Both the position numbers and the translations under genes were made by a program. The notes beneath the pieces were generated by a model. The model had not been told where the DNA came from, did not search any database, and worked only from the letters and a program-made list of their open reading frames with translations. 64,000 nucleotides of DNA from the NCBI RefSeq assembly GCF_023073335.1, contig NZ_JADPJG010000032.1:496001-560000 (forward strand), read 5' to 3'. Shown piece by piece: positions 9,889-22,172 of this stretch (its first letter is position 1; every line of letters begins with the position of its first letter). Source of the stretch: Bradyrhizobium sp. 21 (lineage in GTDB: Bacteria; Pseudomonadota; Alphaproteobacteria; Rhizobiales; Xanthobacteraceae).

Positions 9889-12019
9889 ACTCCCAGCCGA
9901 GGCCTACGCGATCATCGAGGGCCGCCACTCCGATCCCTTCCACTATCTCGGGCTGCATCCCGAGGGCGGCAAGAGCGTGGTGCGCGCGTTTCTCCCCGAG
10001 GCCTCCAATGTCGAGGCCGTCGGCGAGCACGGCGAGGTGGCGAAGCTCGACCGCGTCCATGAGTCCGGCCTGTTCATCGGCGCCCTCCCGAACGGCTCGA
10101 AGCGCTACCAGCTGCGCGCGAAGTTCGGCGACAACGTCGTCGAATTCGAGGATGCCTATCGCTTCCCGCCGATCCTGACCGATTTCGATCTCTATCTGCT
10201 CGGCGAAGGCACTCACCAGCGCCTCTACGACAAGCTCGGCGCGCATCCGATGCGGCTCGAAGGCATCGACGGCATCGGCTTCGTGGTGCTGGCGCCGAAT
10301 GCGCGGCGCGTGTCGGTGGTCGGCGACTTCAATTTCTGGGACGCGCGGCGGCACTCCATGCGGGTGCGCGGCGCCGGCTATTGGGAATTGTTCATCCCGC
10401 ACGCCAAGGCCGGCGACCACTACAAGTTCGACATCATCGGACCGCATGGCCATCAGCTTCCGCTGAAGTCCGATCCGATGGCGTTCGCGAGCGAGGTGCG
10501 GCCAAAGACGGCGTCCATCGTGTTCGACGAGGCGCACCTGCCGCGGCCGCGGCCGGCACCCGACGGCATCAACGCATTGTCGGCGCCGATGTCGATCTAC
10601 GAGGTTCATCTCGGCTCATGGCGGCGCAAGAACGGCGACGAATGGCTGACCTATCGCGAGCTGGCGGAGCAGCTGCCGGCCTACGCCCGCGACATGGGCT
10701 TCACCCATCTCGAATTCCTTCCCGTCAGCGAGCATCCTTTCGACGGTTCATGGGGCTATCAGCCGACCGGCCTGTATGCGCCGACCAGCCGCTTCGGCAC
10801 GCCGGAGGATTTTGCCGCGCTGGTCGATGCGTGCCACCGCGAGGGCGTCGGCGTGCTGCTCGACTGGGTGCCCGGTCACTTCCCGGACGATCCGCACGGC
10901 CTCGGCAGCTTTGACGGCACCTCGCTGTACGAGCATGCCAACCCGCTGCAGGGCCGCCATCTCGATTGGGGCACGCTGATCTACAATTACGGCCGCACCG
11001 AAGTGACGAATTTTTTGGTGTCTAACGCGCTGTTCTGGCTGGAACGCTACGCGATCGACGGGCTGCGGGTCGATGCAGTGGCGTCGATGCTGTATCTCGA
11101 TTACAGCCGGCCTCCGGGCGCGTGGATCCCGAATCAATATGGCGGCCGCGAAAACATCGAGGCGATCGCGTTTCTGCGCCGCGCCAACACGGAGATCTTC
11201 GCCCGCTTCCCGCAGACGACCACGGCCGCCGAAGAGTCTACCGCCTGGCCGCAAGTCTCGCGCCCGGTCGAATTCGGCGGGCTCGGATTCGGCTACAAGT
11301 GGAACATGGGCTGGATGCATGACACGCTGAACTACATCAGCAAGGATCCGATCCACCGCAAGCATCATCACGGCGACATCCTGTTCGGCCTGCACTACGC
11401 CTTCTCGGAAAACTTCATCCTGCCGCTGTCGCATGACGAGGTCGTGCACGGAAAGCGCTCGATCCTGGGGCGCATGCCCGGCGACGAATGGCAGCGCTTT
11501 GCCAATTTGCGCGCCTATTACAGCTTCATGTTCGGCCATCCCGGCAAGAAGCTGCTGTTCATGGGCGCCGAGATCGCGCAAAGCCGCGAATGGAATCACG
11601 ACCAATCGCTCGACTGGCACCTGCTCGAGCACAAGACCCACTCCGGCATCCAGTCCCTGATCCGCGACCTCAACCGGCTCTATCGCGCCGTGCCCGCCCT
11701 GCACCAGATGGATTGCGACCCGGCCGGCTTCGAATGGCTGATCACCGACGACGCCAACCGCAACGTGTTCGCCTGGCTGCGCAAGGGACTCGACGAGCAC
11801 GCGCGATGTCTCGTGATCGTCAATTTCTCACCCAACGTCTATCGCAACTATCGCGTTCGCGTGCCCTTCGGCGGCAAATGGAAGGAAGTTCTCAACTCGG
11901 ACTCCGCCCATTACGGCGGCAGCAATGTCGGCAACATCGGCGAAGTGCATGCCGTCGATGGCGAGCTCCGCCTCACCATTCCGCCGCTCGCCGCGATCTT
12001 CCTCGTTCCGGAAAGCTGA
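9881..12019 (+). CDS. glgB: 1,4-alpha-glucan branching enzyme GlgB
   Basis: A 712-aa GH13_9 branching enzyme that creates alpha-1,6 branches in glycogen. Two CBM48-like beta domains occupy about residues 1-220 ([13 protein letters not shown] is the second-domain hallmark), then the barrel with [11 protein letters not shown], nucleophile D398 in [10 protein letters not shown], acid/base E451 in AEES, and D519 in [12 protein letters not shown]. The ATG at 9881 overlaps the treS stop by 8 bases and has GAGAG upstream; an in-frame ATG at 9866 is possible but lacks a ribosome binding site. Part of the glgE-treS-glgB-glgX-treZ-treY operon. Confidence 0.96.
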   Translation: MPKLPAEAYAIIEGRHSDPFHYLGLHPEGGKSVVRAFLPEASNVEAVGEHGEVAKLDRVHESGLFIGALPNGSKRYQLRAKFGDNVVEFEDAYRFPPILTDFDLYLLGEGTHQRLYDKLGAHPMRLEGIDGIGFVVLAPNARRVSVVGDFNFWDARRHSMRVRGAGYWELFIPHAKAGDHYKFDIIGPHGHQLPLKSDPMAFASEVRPKTASIVFDEAHLPRPRPAPDGINALSAPMSIYEVHLGSWRRKNGDEWLTYRELAEQLPAYARDMGFTHLEFLPVSEHPFDGSWGYQPTGLYAPTSRFGTPEDFAALVDACHREGVGVLLDWVPGHFPDDPHGLGSFDGTSLYEHANPLQGRHLDWGTLIYNYGRTEVTNFLVSNALFWLERYAIDGLRVDAVASMLYLDYSRPPGAWIPNQYGGRENIEAIAFLRRANTEIFARFPQTTTAAEESTAWPQVSRPVEFGGLGFGYKWNMGWMHDTLNYISKDPIHRKHHHGDILFGLHYAFSENFILPLSHDEVVHGKRSILGRMPGDEWQRFANLRAYYSFMFGHPGKKLLFMGAEIAQSREWNHDQSLDWHLLEHKTHSGIQSLIRDLNRLYRAVPALHQMDCDPAGFEWLITDDANRNVFAWLRKGLDEHARCLVIVNFSPNVYRNYRVRVPFGGKWKEVLNSDSAHYGGSNVGNIGEVHAVDGELRLTIPPLAAIFLVPES

Positions 12020-12022
12020 CCG

Positions 12023-14101
12023 ATGCGCCTGACTGCTGGATCGCCCGCACGCCTCGGCGCAAGCTGGGACGGACGAGGCACCAATTTCGCGCTGTTCTCC
12101 GCCAACGCGCAGAAGGTCGAGCTGTGCCTGTTCGACACGCAAGGCCGCCGCGAACTCGAACGCGTCGAACTGCCGGAGCGCACCGAGGATGTCTGGCACG
12201 GCTATTTCAACGACGTCTCGCCCGGCCAGCTCTACGGCTACCGCGTGCACGGCCCCTACGAGCCCGAGCAGGGTCATCGCTTCAACGCCAACAAACTGCT
12301 GCTCGACCCCTATGCCAAGCGGCTTTCCGGGCGGCTGGTCTGGAGCGACGCGCATTTCGCCTATCGCACCGGAAGTCCGCGCGAGGATCTGTCCTTCGAC
12401 CGGCGCGACAATGCGCGCGGCATGCCCAAGGGCGTCGTCGTCGACGAGACTTTCAATTGGGGCCGGCGCGAGATCCGCCCCAACATCCCGTGGGAAGACA
12501 CCATCATCTATGAGGCCCACGTCAAGGGCTTGACGCAGAAGCGCGACGACGTGCCGCCGAATCTGCGCGGCACTTACGGCGGGCTGTCGTCGCCGGCGAT
12601 GATCGAGCACTTAAAGAAGCTCGGCGTCACCACGGTGGAGCTGCTGCCGATCCACGCCTTCGTCGACGACCGGGTTCTGGTCGAGAAGAAGCTCGCCAAT
12701 TACTGGGGCTACAACTCCCTGTCGTTTTTCGCGCCGGAGCAGCGCTACGCTCAGGACAACGCGCTCGACTCCTTCCGCACCACGGTCGCACGCCTGCACG
12801 ATGCCGGCATCGAGGTGATGCTCGACGTCGTCTACAACCACACCGCCGAGGGCAATCACCTCGGCCCGACGCTGTGCTACCGCGGTATCGACAACGCCTC
12901 CTATTACTGGCTGAACCGCGAGAACCCGCGCTACTACGACGATTTCACCGGCTGCGGCTCGTCGGTAAACCTCACCCACCCGCGCGTGCTGCAGATGGTG
13001 ATGGATTCGCTGCGCTACTGGGTCGAGGTCTGCCACGTCGACGGCTTCCGTTTCGACCTCGCCACGACGCTGGCTCGCGGGCCGAACGGCTATGATCGCG
13101 GCATCTCGTTCCTCACCGCGATCAGGCAGGATCCGGTGTTGGCGAGCGTCAAGCTCGTCGCCGAACCCTGGGATCTCGGCCTCGGCGGCTATCAGGTCGG
13201 CGCATTCCCCTCGCAATGGTCGGAGTGGAACGACCGTTACCGCAGCGCCATGCGCCGCTACTGGAGCGGTGAAGGCAGCCTGATCGGCGACATCTCCAGC
13301 CGCATGACGGCGTCCTCCGACCTGTTCAACCACGATGGACGGCGACCGCGCGCCAGCATCAATCACATCACCGTCCATGACGGTTTTACGCTGGCCGACC
13401 TCTTCAGCTACAACGAGAAGCACAACGAGGCCAATGGCGAGGACAATCGCGACGGCTCCAACGACAATCACAGCAACAATTGCGGTGTCGAGGGCCCGAC
13501 CGACGATCCCCAAATCCTCAGCTTGCGCCGGCAGCTTCGCAAGAACGTGCTGGCCTGCCTCATGCTGGCGCAGGGCATTCCCCTGATCCTCGCCGGCGAC
13601 GAGGTCGGCAATTCGCAATCCGGCAACAACAACGCCTATTGCCAGGACAACGAGGTCGGCTGGATCGGCTGGGACAATCTCGGCAAGGACGGCGACGACA
13701 TGATCGATTTCGTCGCCGAACTCGCCGACATCCGCCGCCGGTTCTCGCAGCTTCGCAGCCATCGCTGGCTCGACGGTCGCCCCAAAGACGGCATCTCCTA
13801 CGGCGCGCTGTGGCTGACGCCGGCCGGCGACGAAATGACGGAAAACGACTGGAAGTTTCCGGAAGGCCGGTTTCTCTCCTATGTGATGGGGCCGATGGAA
13901 CCGGGCAGCGCCGCGATCTTTATCGTACTGAACGCCGCCCCCGAAGAGATCGCATTCAAATTGCCTAAGATGCCCGAATACAAGAGCTGGCAGCAGATCC
14001 TGAACACGACCGATGCCAAGCTGAACAGTGTTGATTTCCTGCCCGGGGGCGACAGCAAGGCGCCGCCGCGCTCCGTGCTCGCTTTCGCGGGGGCGCTATG
14101 A
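12023..14101 (+). CDS. glgX: glycogen debranching enzyme GlgX
   Basis: A 692-aa isoamylase-type GH13_11 enzyme that hydrolyses alpha-1,6 branches of phosphorylase-limit or native glucan. An N-terminal CBM48 domain (RLGASWDGRGTNFALFS) is followed by the barrel: nucleophile D345 in DGFRFDLATTLAR, E381 in LVAEPWDLG, and HDGFTLADLFSYNEKHNEAN with the third acidic residue. The NGEDNRDGSNDN segment that follows is characteristic of GlgX/TreX. It starts 3 bases after glgB and ends in an ATGA overlap with treZ. It would release linear maltodextrins, the substrate of TreY. Confidence 0.96.
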   Translation: MRLTAGSPARLGASWDGRGTNFALFSANAQKVELCLFDTQGRRELERVELPERTEDVWHGYFNDVSPGQLYGYRVHGPYEPEQGHRFNANKLLLDPYAKRLSGRLVWSDAHFAYRTGSPREDLSFDRRDNARGMPKGVVVDETFNWGRREIRPNIPWEDTIIYEAHVKGLTQKRDDVPPNLRGTYGGLSSPAMIEHLKKLGVTTVELLPIHAFVDDRVLVEKKLANYWGYNSLSFFAPEQRYAQDNALDSFRTTVARLHDAGIEVMLDVVYNHTAEGNHLGPTLCYRGIDNASYYWLNRENPRYYDDFTGCGSSVNLTHPRVLQMVMDSLRYWVEVCHVDGFRFDLATTLARGPNGYDRGISFLTAIRQDPVLASVKLVAEPWDLGLGGYQVGAFPSQWSEWNDRYRSAMRRYWSGEGSLIGDISSRMTASSDLFNHDGRRPRASINHITVHDGFTLADLFSYNEKHNEANGEDNRDGSNDNHSNNCGVEGPTDDPQILSLRRQLRKNVLACLMLAQGIPLILAGDEVGNSQSGNNNAYCQDNEVGWIGWDNLGKDGDDMIDFVAELADIRRRFSQLRSHRWLDGRPKDGISYGALWLTPAGDEMTENDWKFPEGRFLSYVMGPMEPGSAAIFIVLNAAPEEIAFKLPKMPEYKSWQQILNTTDAKLNSVDFLPGGDSKAPPRSVLAFAGAL

Positions 14102-15852
14102 GGCCATCCTTCGGGGCGAGGCCGACGAAAGACGGCGTATCGTTCCGGCTGTGGGCGCCTGCCGCGCGCCGTGTCGATCTCCTGCTCGACAGACGACACG
14201 CGATGCAGCGCCGGCAGGATGGCTGGTATGTCGCCGAGATTGCCGGCCTTGCCGTTGGCAGCAACTACAAATTCAGGATCGACGATGAAATCGACGTGCC
14301 CGATCCGGCGTCTGCATTCCAGCCCGAGGACGTGTTCGGCCCGAGCGAGGTGATCGATCATGACGCCTTCGCCTGGCGCGCGCATGATTGGTCCGGCCGT
14401 CCCTGGGAAGAGACGGTGCTGATCGAGACGCATGTCGGCACCTTCACTGCGGAAGGCACCTATAGTGCCATGATCGACAAGCTCGATCATCTCGTCGCGA
14501 CTGGGATCACTGCGCTGGAATTGATGCCGCTGGCCGATTTCGCCGGCCGCCGCGGCTGGGGTTATGACGGCGTGCTGTGGTACGCGCCCGACAGCGCCTA
14601 TGGCCGTCCGGATGAGCTGAAGACGCTGATCGACGAGGCGCATCTACGCGGGCTGATGGTATTCCTCGACGTTGTCTACAATCATTTCGGCCCGGAGGGG
14701 AATTACCTCGGCTGCTATGCGCCGGCCTTCTTCACCGATGCACACACGCCCTGGGGCAGTGCGATCGATTATTGCGTGCCGCAGGTTCGCGCGTTTGCCG
14801 TCGAGAACGCGCTGTCGTGGCTCAGCGACTACCGCTTCGACGGCCTGAGGCTGGATGCCGCCAACCACATCATGGCAATCCCCGGCGAGCAATCGATGCT
14901 GCAGGACCTCAGCGTCGCCGCAGGCGAGCTTGCCAAGGCGACGGGGCGGCACATCCATCTCGTGCTGGAGAACGGCGACAACCGCGCCAGTCTGCTCGAC
15001 GCCGCGCAGCAGCCGCCGAACGGCAAATATCGCGGACAGTGGAACGACGATTACCACCACGTCTGGCACGTGATGCTGACCGGCGAGCTCGCCGGCTACT
15101 ATGCCGACTACCAGACCCCGCGCATGGACCTCGCGCGCGCGCTCGCCTCGGGCTTCGTCTATCAGGGCGAGATCTCGGAATTCTGGGGCAAGAAGCCGCG
15201 CGGCGAGAGAAGCGGCGAGCTGCCGCCCGCGACCTTCGTCAACTTCCTGCAAAACCACGACCAGATCGGCAATCGTCCACTGGGCGACCGGCTCGAGAGC
15301 CTGGCAACGCCGCAGCAGATGGAAGCCGCGCTCGCGGTCACCCTGCTCGCGCCGATGGTGCCGATGCTGTTTCAGGGCGAGGAATGGGGCTCGACGGTCC
15401 CCTTCCCGTTCTTCTGCGACTTCCAGGGCGGCCTCGCCGATGCCGTGCGCAAGGGCCGCAAGCAGGAATATGCCTGGGCCTACGAAAAATATGGCGACGA
15501 GGTGCCCGACCCGCTCGATCCGGCAACGCTGCAATCGGCCGTCCTCGACTGGATCGGCCATACGCCGGAGCAGGACACGCGTCTCGCGCTGGTGCGGGAG
15601 CTGCTCGCGCTTCGCCACAAGGAGATCGCGCCACGACTGAAAAATGCGCGCTTCGGCGACGCCGCCGTGGCCGATAGCGGCCTGCTCACCGCACATTGGC
15701 GCATGGGAGATGGCGCGACGTTGCGCCTCGTCGCCAATCTGTCGGACAAGGACATCGCGCGTCCCAGCGACGCTACGGGAGCGCTTATCTGGGGCGCTAC
15801 CAACGGCGATGGGCTCTCGCCGTGGTCCGTGGTCTGGCGCCTCGGAGATTGA
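14098..15852 (+). CDS. treZ: malto-oligosyltrehalose trehalohydrolase TreZ
   Basis: A 584-aa GH13_10 enzyme that cleaves the alpha-1,4 bond next to the terminal trehalose of maltooligosyltrehalose, releasing trehalose. N-terminal E-set domain (GVSFRLWAPAARRVDLLL), barrel motif VYNHFGPEGNYL, nucleophile D253 in FDGLRLDAANHI, acid/base E291 in LVLENGDNRAS, and LQNHDQIGNR with the third acidic residue. The start codon shares four bases with the glgX stop, implying translational coupling, and treY begins one base after its stop. Confidence 0.96.
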   Translation: MRPSFGARPTKDGVSFRLWAPAARRVDLLLDRRHAMQRRQDGWYVAEIAGLAVGSNYKFRIDDEIDVPDPASAFQPEDVFGPSEVIDHDAFAWRAHDWSGRPWEETVLIETHVGTFTAEGTYSAMIDKLDHLVATGITALELMPLADFAGRRGWGYDGVLWYAPDSAYGRPDELKTLIDEAHLRGLMVFLDVVYNHFGPEGNYLGCYAPAFFTDAHTPWGSAIDYCVPQVRAFAVENALSWLSDYRFDGLRLDAANHIMAIPGEQSMLQDLSVAAGELAKATGRHIHLVLENGDNRASLLDAAQQPPNGKYRGQWNDDYHHVWHVMLTGELAGYYADYQTPRMDLARALASGFVYQGEISEFWGKKPRGERSGELPPATFVNFLQNHDQIGNRPLGDRLESLATPQQMEAALAVTLLAPMVPMLFQGEEWGSTVPFPFFCDFQGGLADAVRKGRKQEYAWAYEKYGDEVPDPLDPATLQSAVLDWIGHTPEQDTRLALVRELLALRHKEIAPRLKNARFGDAAVADSGLLTAHWRMGDGATLRLVANLSDKDIARPSDATGALIWGATNGDGLSPWSVVWRLGD

Positions 15853-15853
15853 C

Positions 15854-18640
<2,787 letters not shown>

Positions 18641-18643
18641 ACG

Positions 18644-18958
18644 CTAGCTTTTCTCTTTGCCCAATAGCAACTGGCCGCGCTTGCGGATCGCGGCCTGCGC
18701 CATCTCCGCAAAGCGCTGCAACAGCCAGGGCAGCACCACCTGCACCTTGACGTGGTCGTCGGCGACGTCGACCTGTCCCGTCGCGATCTGCCCGAGCGCG
18801 CGGATGCGAAAGCTCATGCTGTCGCCGCTCCAGCGCTCCTCCTCGACCTGCATGACGGGAATGCTGGCTGCGGCGCGGCCGAGCCCGGTCTTGAGCCGGC
18901 GCACCGCCTCCTCGCGGCCGAGATGGTGCGGAATGGAAACGACAAGCGGTGCTGACAT
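18644..18958 (-). CDS. polyhydroxyalkanoic acid system family protein
   Basis: A 104-aa protein matching the small PHA-granule-region family (TIGR02610 type) by overall pattern: VSIPHHLGREEAVRRLKTGL near the N-terminus, a central beta-rich part (SMSFRIRALGQIATGQVDV) and a C-terminal helix FAEMAQAAIRKRGQLLL. Members occur near polyhydroxyalkanoate granule genes, and their biochemical role is not established. No other PHA gene is in the window. It is single, facing treY, and its upstream region is shared with the DUF3309 gene. Confidence 0.8.
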   Translation of the reverse strand: MSAPLVVSIPHHLGREEAVRRLKTGLGRAAASIPVMQVEEERWSGDSMSFRIRALGQIATGQVDVADDHVKVQVVLPWLLQRFAEMAQAAIRKRGQLLLGKEKS

Positions 18959-19054
18959 GGGGCTGCCCTGCGGGTAATTGATCTTCAGCTAATCATGCCG
19001 GACACAAGGACAAAGGTTCCCGAGGCCTTCGCCAACCCGCCGTGTTTCATATGT

Positions 19055-19079
19055 GGAACTTTCAAACCTGCGGCAAGTT
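19055..19079 (+). promoter_or_regulatory. candidate EcfG-type promoter of DUF3309 gene
   Basis: GGAAC at 19055-19059, a 16-base spacer, then AGTT at 19076-19079, close to the EcfG consensus GGAAC-N16/17-cGTT. It lies about 50 bases upstream of the DUF3309 start. Pattern only. Confidence 0.45.
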
Positions 19080-19131
19080 GCCCTGAGCACAACGTAGCAA
19101 CCCTTTGACCAAGGGCTGGAGGAGAATTCGC

Positions 19132-19296
19132 ATGTCTATCGGTACGATCATTCTGATCATTCTGGTCATCGCCCTGCTCGGCGGCTTCAGCGGCATCGGC
19201 GGCGGCCCGTTCTATGGCACCGGCTATTATGGCGGCGGCGGTCTCGGACTCGTCATCGTCATCCTGCTGATCTTGCTGCTGCTAGGACGAATCTAG
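19132..19296 (+). CDS. DUF3309 family small membrane protein
   Basis: A 54-aa peptide starting MSIGTIILIILVIALLGG, with a first transmembrane helix (about 3-20), a Gly/Tyr-rich loop (GGGPFYGTGYYGGGG) and a second helix ending in LLLLGRI. This two-helix plan is that of DUF3309, a family of unknown function common in Bradyrhizobium and relatives. The ATG at 19132 is preceded by a strong GGAGGAG ribosome binding site 6-12 bases upstream; a longer frame from 19105 lacks one. A candidate general-stress promoter lies upstream. Confidence 0.85.
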   Translation: MSIGTIILIILVIALLGGFSGIGGGPFYGTGYYGGGGLGLVIVILLILLLLGRI

Positions 19297-19303
19297 AAGC
19301 TTT

Positions 19304-19392
19304 GTAGGGTGGGTTAGCGAAGCGTAACCCACCATGCTTCCACGAATGCTGAACGAAGTTGGTGGGTTACGCCTTCGGCTAACCCACCCTAC
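19304..19392. repeat. intergenic inverted repeat between DUF3309 and ligD
   Basis: Arms GTAGGGTGGGTTAGC and GCGTAACCCACC (19304-19333) recur in inverted order at 19360-19392, giving a long stem-loop. This sequence family is frequent in Bradyrhizobium intergenic regions. It fills the space between two converging genes and could act as a bidirectional terminator. Its outer arm contains the TAG stop codon of ligD. Confidence 0.8.
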
Positions 19393-22064
19393 TTCTTTTT
19401 CCCCGCAAGCTTCTTGATAGCCGCCTTGATCGGCGCGGCGGCATCGTCATAACCCTCCCAGGCCTTCGAGCGCACCAGCAGGCCCGGCACCGTTCGTACG
19501 GTATAGCGCTTCGGATCGAGATCGCTCTTCACCTGCGCCCAGGTGACGGGCATCGACACGGTCGCGCCATCGCGCGCGCGCGGGGAGAGCGGCGCTACCG
19601 CCGTCGACATCCGGTCGTTGCGCAGATAATCCAGGAAGATCTTCCCGTTGCGCAGCTTCTTGGACATGTTGAGCAGATAGCGCTCGGGATCGTCGTCCGC
19701 CATCCATTGGCAGACGCCCTGGGCGAAGGCCTTGGCCTCCTTCCAGCTCACCTTGTCCCGCGCGCCATGGAGCAGCGGCACCACCACATGCAGGCCCTTG
19801 CCACCCGTGGTCTTGCAGAAGCTGTCCATGCCGAGATCGGTGAGCCGCTGCCGCATCTCCTTCGCAGCCTCGACGACTTCGGTGAATTCGACGTCCGGCG
19901 CCGGATCGAGATCGAACACCAGCCGGCCCGGCGTGTCATAAGCGTTGGGCGCGCAATTCCAGGGATGCAGCTCGAGGCCGCCAATCTGCGCGACTGCGGC
20001 AAGGCCCTCGACGCGATCGATCTGCAGATACGGCTTGCGATCGCCCGAAACCTTCGCGAGCTCGAGCAGGTTCGAGCTGCCGGGCATGGCATGGCGCTGA
20101 AAGAATGTCTCACCACCGATGCCGTCAGGCGCCCGCACGATCGAGCATGGGCGGCCTTTGAGATGTTCGATCATCCAGGAGCCGACGGCCTCGAAATAGC
20201 GGGCGAGATCGAGTTTTGTCACGCCCTCGCCGTCACCGCCGTCCGGCCACAGCTCCTTGTCCGGCTTGGAGATCACGACGCCCATCACCTCGGCGCTGGC
20301 GTCTTTTCCCTTGCCGGGCTTTGGCGGCACGCGCCGTCCCGTCGAAGGCTTGGCGAGCTCGGTATCGGCGGGCGTTTCCGCCTCGACCTCCTCCGCCGGC
20401 TTGTCCTGCCGCAGGCCCTTGAAGGCGGCCTGGCGGATATTGCCGTCGGCGGTGAAGCCGGCGAATTCGATCTCGGCGACGAGTTCCGGCTTCAGCCAGT
20501 GCACGTCCCGTGCTTTCTTCGGCGCGTTCTTGCCGCCGAAGGGGCTTTGCTTGGCCTCCATGGCTTTCAGGGAGGGCATGATGCGCTTCACCTTGTCGGC
20601 GCCAAAGCCGGTCCCGACCATGCCGACAAAGGCAAGATGATCACCGCGATGCACGCCCGCCATCAGCGAGCGGAATTTTCCATTGGTGGTCTTCCAGCCG
20701 CCGATCACGACCTCATGGCCGGCCCGGCATTTCGCCTTGGTCCAGCTTTCTGTGCGTCCCGAACGATAGGGTGCGTCGAGCTTCTTCGACACGATGCCTT
20801 CCAGCTCGAGCTTGCAAGCCGATTGCAGTACGGCGTCACCGCCGCTCACGAAATGCTCGACATAGCGGATCTGGCTCGATTTCTTCTTTCGCGCCTCCAG
20901 CAATGCCTTGAGGCGGTCCTTGCGTTCGCCGAGCGGCAGACGACGATAATCGAGGCCTTCCGCAAACAAGAGATCGAAGGCGAAGAAGATGAGCTCTTCG
21001 GTCTTGCCGTCCGATAGCGCAGCCTGGAGCGAGGAAAAGTTCGGTGCCCCGTTGTGGTCGAGCGCGACGATCTCGCCGTCGATCATGACGTCCGGCAGCG
21101 AGCTCGCCTCGTTGGCGATCGCCGAAAACTTCTCTGTCCAGTCGAGACCCTTGCGCGTCTTCAACGTCGCCTTGCCGTCCTCGACGCGGAGTTGCACGCG
21201 ATAGCCGTCGAACTTGATCTCGTGGCACCAGCCGTCGACCGCCGGCGGACGCTCGACCGAAGCGCAGAGCTGCGGCGCCACGAAATCCGGCATCTCCGAG
21301 ACTTTGCTGGCGTTGGTCGCTGTCGTGGCTTTCTTCTTCGTTGCCTTGCCGCTCTTCAGCGCCGCGCGTGGCGCCGGCCTGACGGTGCGCCCGTTTGGCT
21401 CCTCGACGCGATTGGACTGCCAGACCGCATCTGCCTTGCCCTTGGCGCCCTTCGCCAGCATGAACGGTTTTGGCGCACGGCCTTTACCTCCGGCGATTTG
21501 CGCCATGGCGCGGCCGGACGCCACCGACTTGTCCTCGGCCAGGATATCCTGGCCTTCGCTGGCATACTCGTCGCGGTGCTTGATCAGCAGCCAGTTGGTG
21601 CGTTTGCCGCCGCTGCGGTCGTTGCGCATGCGCACCAGCACCCAGCTGCCGTGCAGCTTGTCGCCGTGAAGCGTAAACTTGAGGTCGCCCTTCTTGAAGC
21701 CGCGTTCGGGGTCCTCGGATTCCCAGGTGCCCCGGTCCCACAGCATGACCGTGCCGCCGCCGTACTGGCCCTCCGGAATCGTGCCTTCGAAATCGCCGTA
21801 ATCGAGCGGATGGTCTTCGACCTCGACGGCCAGCCGCTTGTCGTGCGGATCGAGCGAGGGCCCTTTCGTCACCGCCCAGGACTTGAAGACGCCGTCGAAC
21901 TCGAGCCGTAGATCGTAGTGCAGCCGCGTCGCATCGTGCTTCTGGATCACGAAGCGCCGCTGCTTCGAGGGCACCACTGCCGTCTTGCCCGACGGCTCCG
22001 GCGTCTTCTCGAAATCACGTTTCTGTCGGTAGGTGGAGAGTTTTCGCAGCACAACCGGTCCCAC
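19389..22064 (-). CDS. ligD: multifunctional DNA ligase D (NHEJ)
   Basis: An 891-aa LigD with three domains: 3'-phosphoesterase (about 30-190; [18 protein letters not shown], with His/Asp residues of that domain), ATP-dependent ligase (about 255-570; lysine nucleophile K284 in EIKFDGYRV), and primase-polymerase (about 605-880; metal motif DLDP). Partner of Ku in bacterial end joining, and able to process, fill and seal breaks. Translation begins at GTG 22064. The last residues (KKLAGKKK) are followed by a TAG lying inside an intergenic repeat. Divergent from ku, with 108 bases between. Confidence 0.96.
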   Translation of the reverse strand: MGPVVLRKLSTYRQKRDFEKTPEPSGKTAVVPSKQRRFVIQKHDATRLHYDLRLEFDGVFKSWAVTKGPSLDPHDKRLAVEVEDHPLDYGDFEGTIPEGQYGGGTVMLWDRGTWESEDPERGFKKGDLKFTLHGDKLHGSWVLVRMRNDRSGGKRTNWLLIKHRDEYASEGQDILAEDKSVASGRAMAQIAGGKGRAPKPFMLAKGAKGKADAVWQSNRVEEPNGRTVRPAPRAALKSGKATKKKATTATNASKVSEMPDFVAPQLCASVERPPAVDGWCHEIKFDGYRVQLRVEDGKATLKTRKGLDWTEKFSAIANEASSLPDVMIDGEIVALDHNGAPNFSSLQAALSDGKTEELIFFAFDLLFAEGLDYRRLPLGERKDRLKALLEARKKKSSQIRYVEHFVSGGDAVLQSACKLELEGIVSKKLDAPYRSGRTESWTKAKCRAGHEVVIGGWKTTNGKFRSLMAGVHRGDHLAFVGMVGTGFGADKVKRIMPSLKAMEAKQSPFGGKNAPKKARDVHWLKPELVAEIEFAGFTADGNIRQAAFKGLRQDKPAEEVEAETPADTELAKPSTGRRVPPKPGKGKDASAEVMGVVISKPDKELWPDGGDGEGVTKLDLARYFEAVGSWMIEHLKGRPCSIVRAPDGIGGETFFQRHAMPGSSNLLELAKVSGDRKPYLQIDRVEGLAAVAQIGGLELHPWNCAPNAYDTPGRLVFDLDPAPDVEFTEVVEAAKEMRQRLTDLGMDSFCKTTGGKGLHVVVPLLHGARDKVSWKEAKAFAQGVCQWMADDDPERYLLNMSKKLRNGKIFLDYLRNDRMSTAVAPLSPRARDGATVSMPVTWAQVKSDLDPKRYTVRTVPGLLVRSKAWEGYDDAAAPIKAAIKKLAGKKK

Positions 22065-22110
22065 ATTCTCTTATCGGCGTTGAAGCCTATCACGGCAAAA
22101 GTCCCAACCG

Positions 22111-22135
22111 GGAACCAAACCCCCACCGGGCGGTT
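22111..22135 (+). promoter_or_regulatory. candidate EcfG-type promoter of ku
   Basis: GGAAC at 22111-22115, a 16-base spacer, then GGTT at 22132-22135, about 38 bases before the ku ATG. It matches GGAAC-N16/17-cGTT except for one base. In Sinorhizobium a ku/ligD pair is known to belong to the RpoE2 (EcfG) stress regulon, which makes the match credible. Confidence 0.5.
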
Positions 22136-22172
22136 GGGGTTCCAAATTGCCTTGAAAACGCTGGAGAATGGA

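Noticed and set aside
18959-19020. EcfG site for the PHA-system gene (GGAAC on the minus strand near 19015)
   Set aside because: No GTT-type -10 element follows at 16-17 bases.
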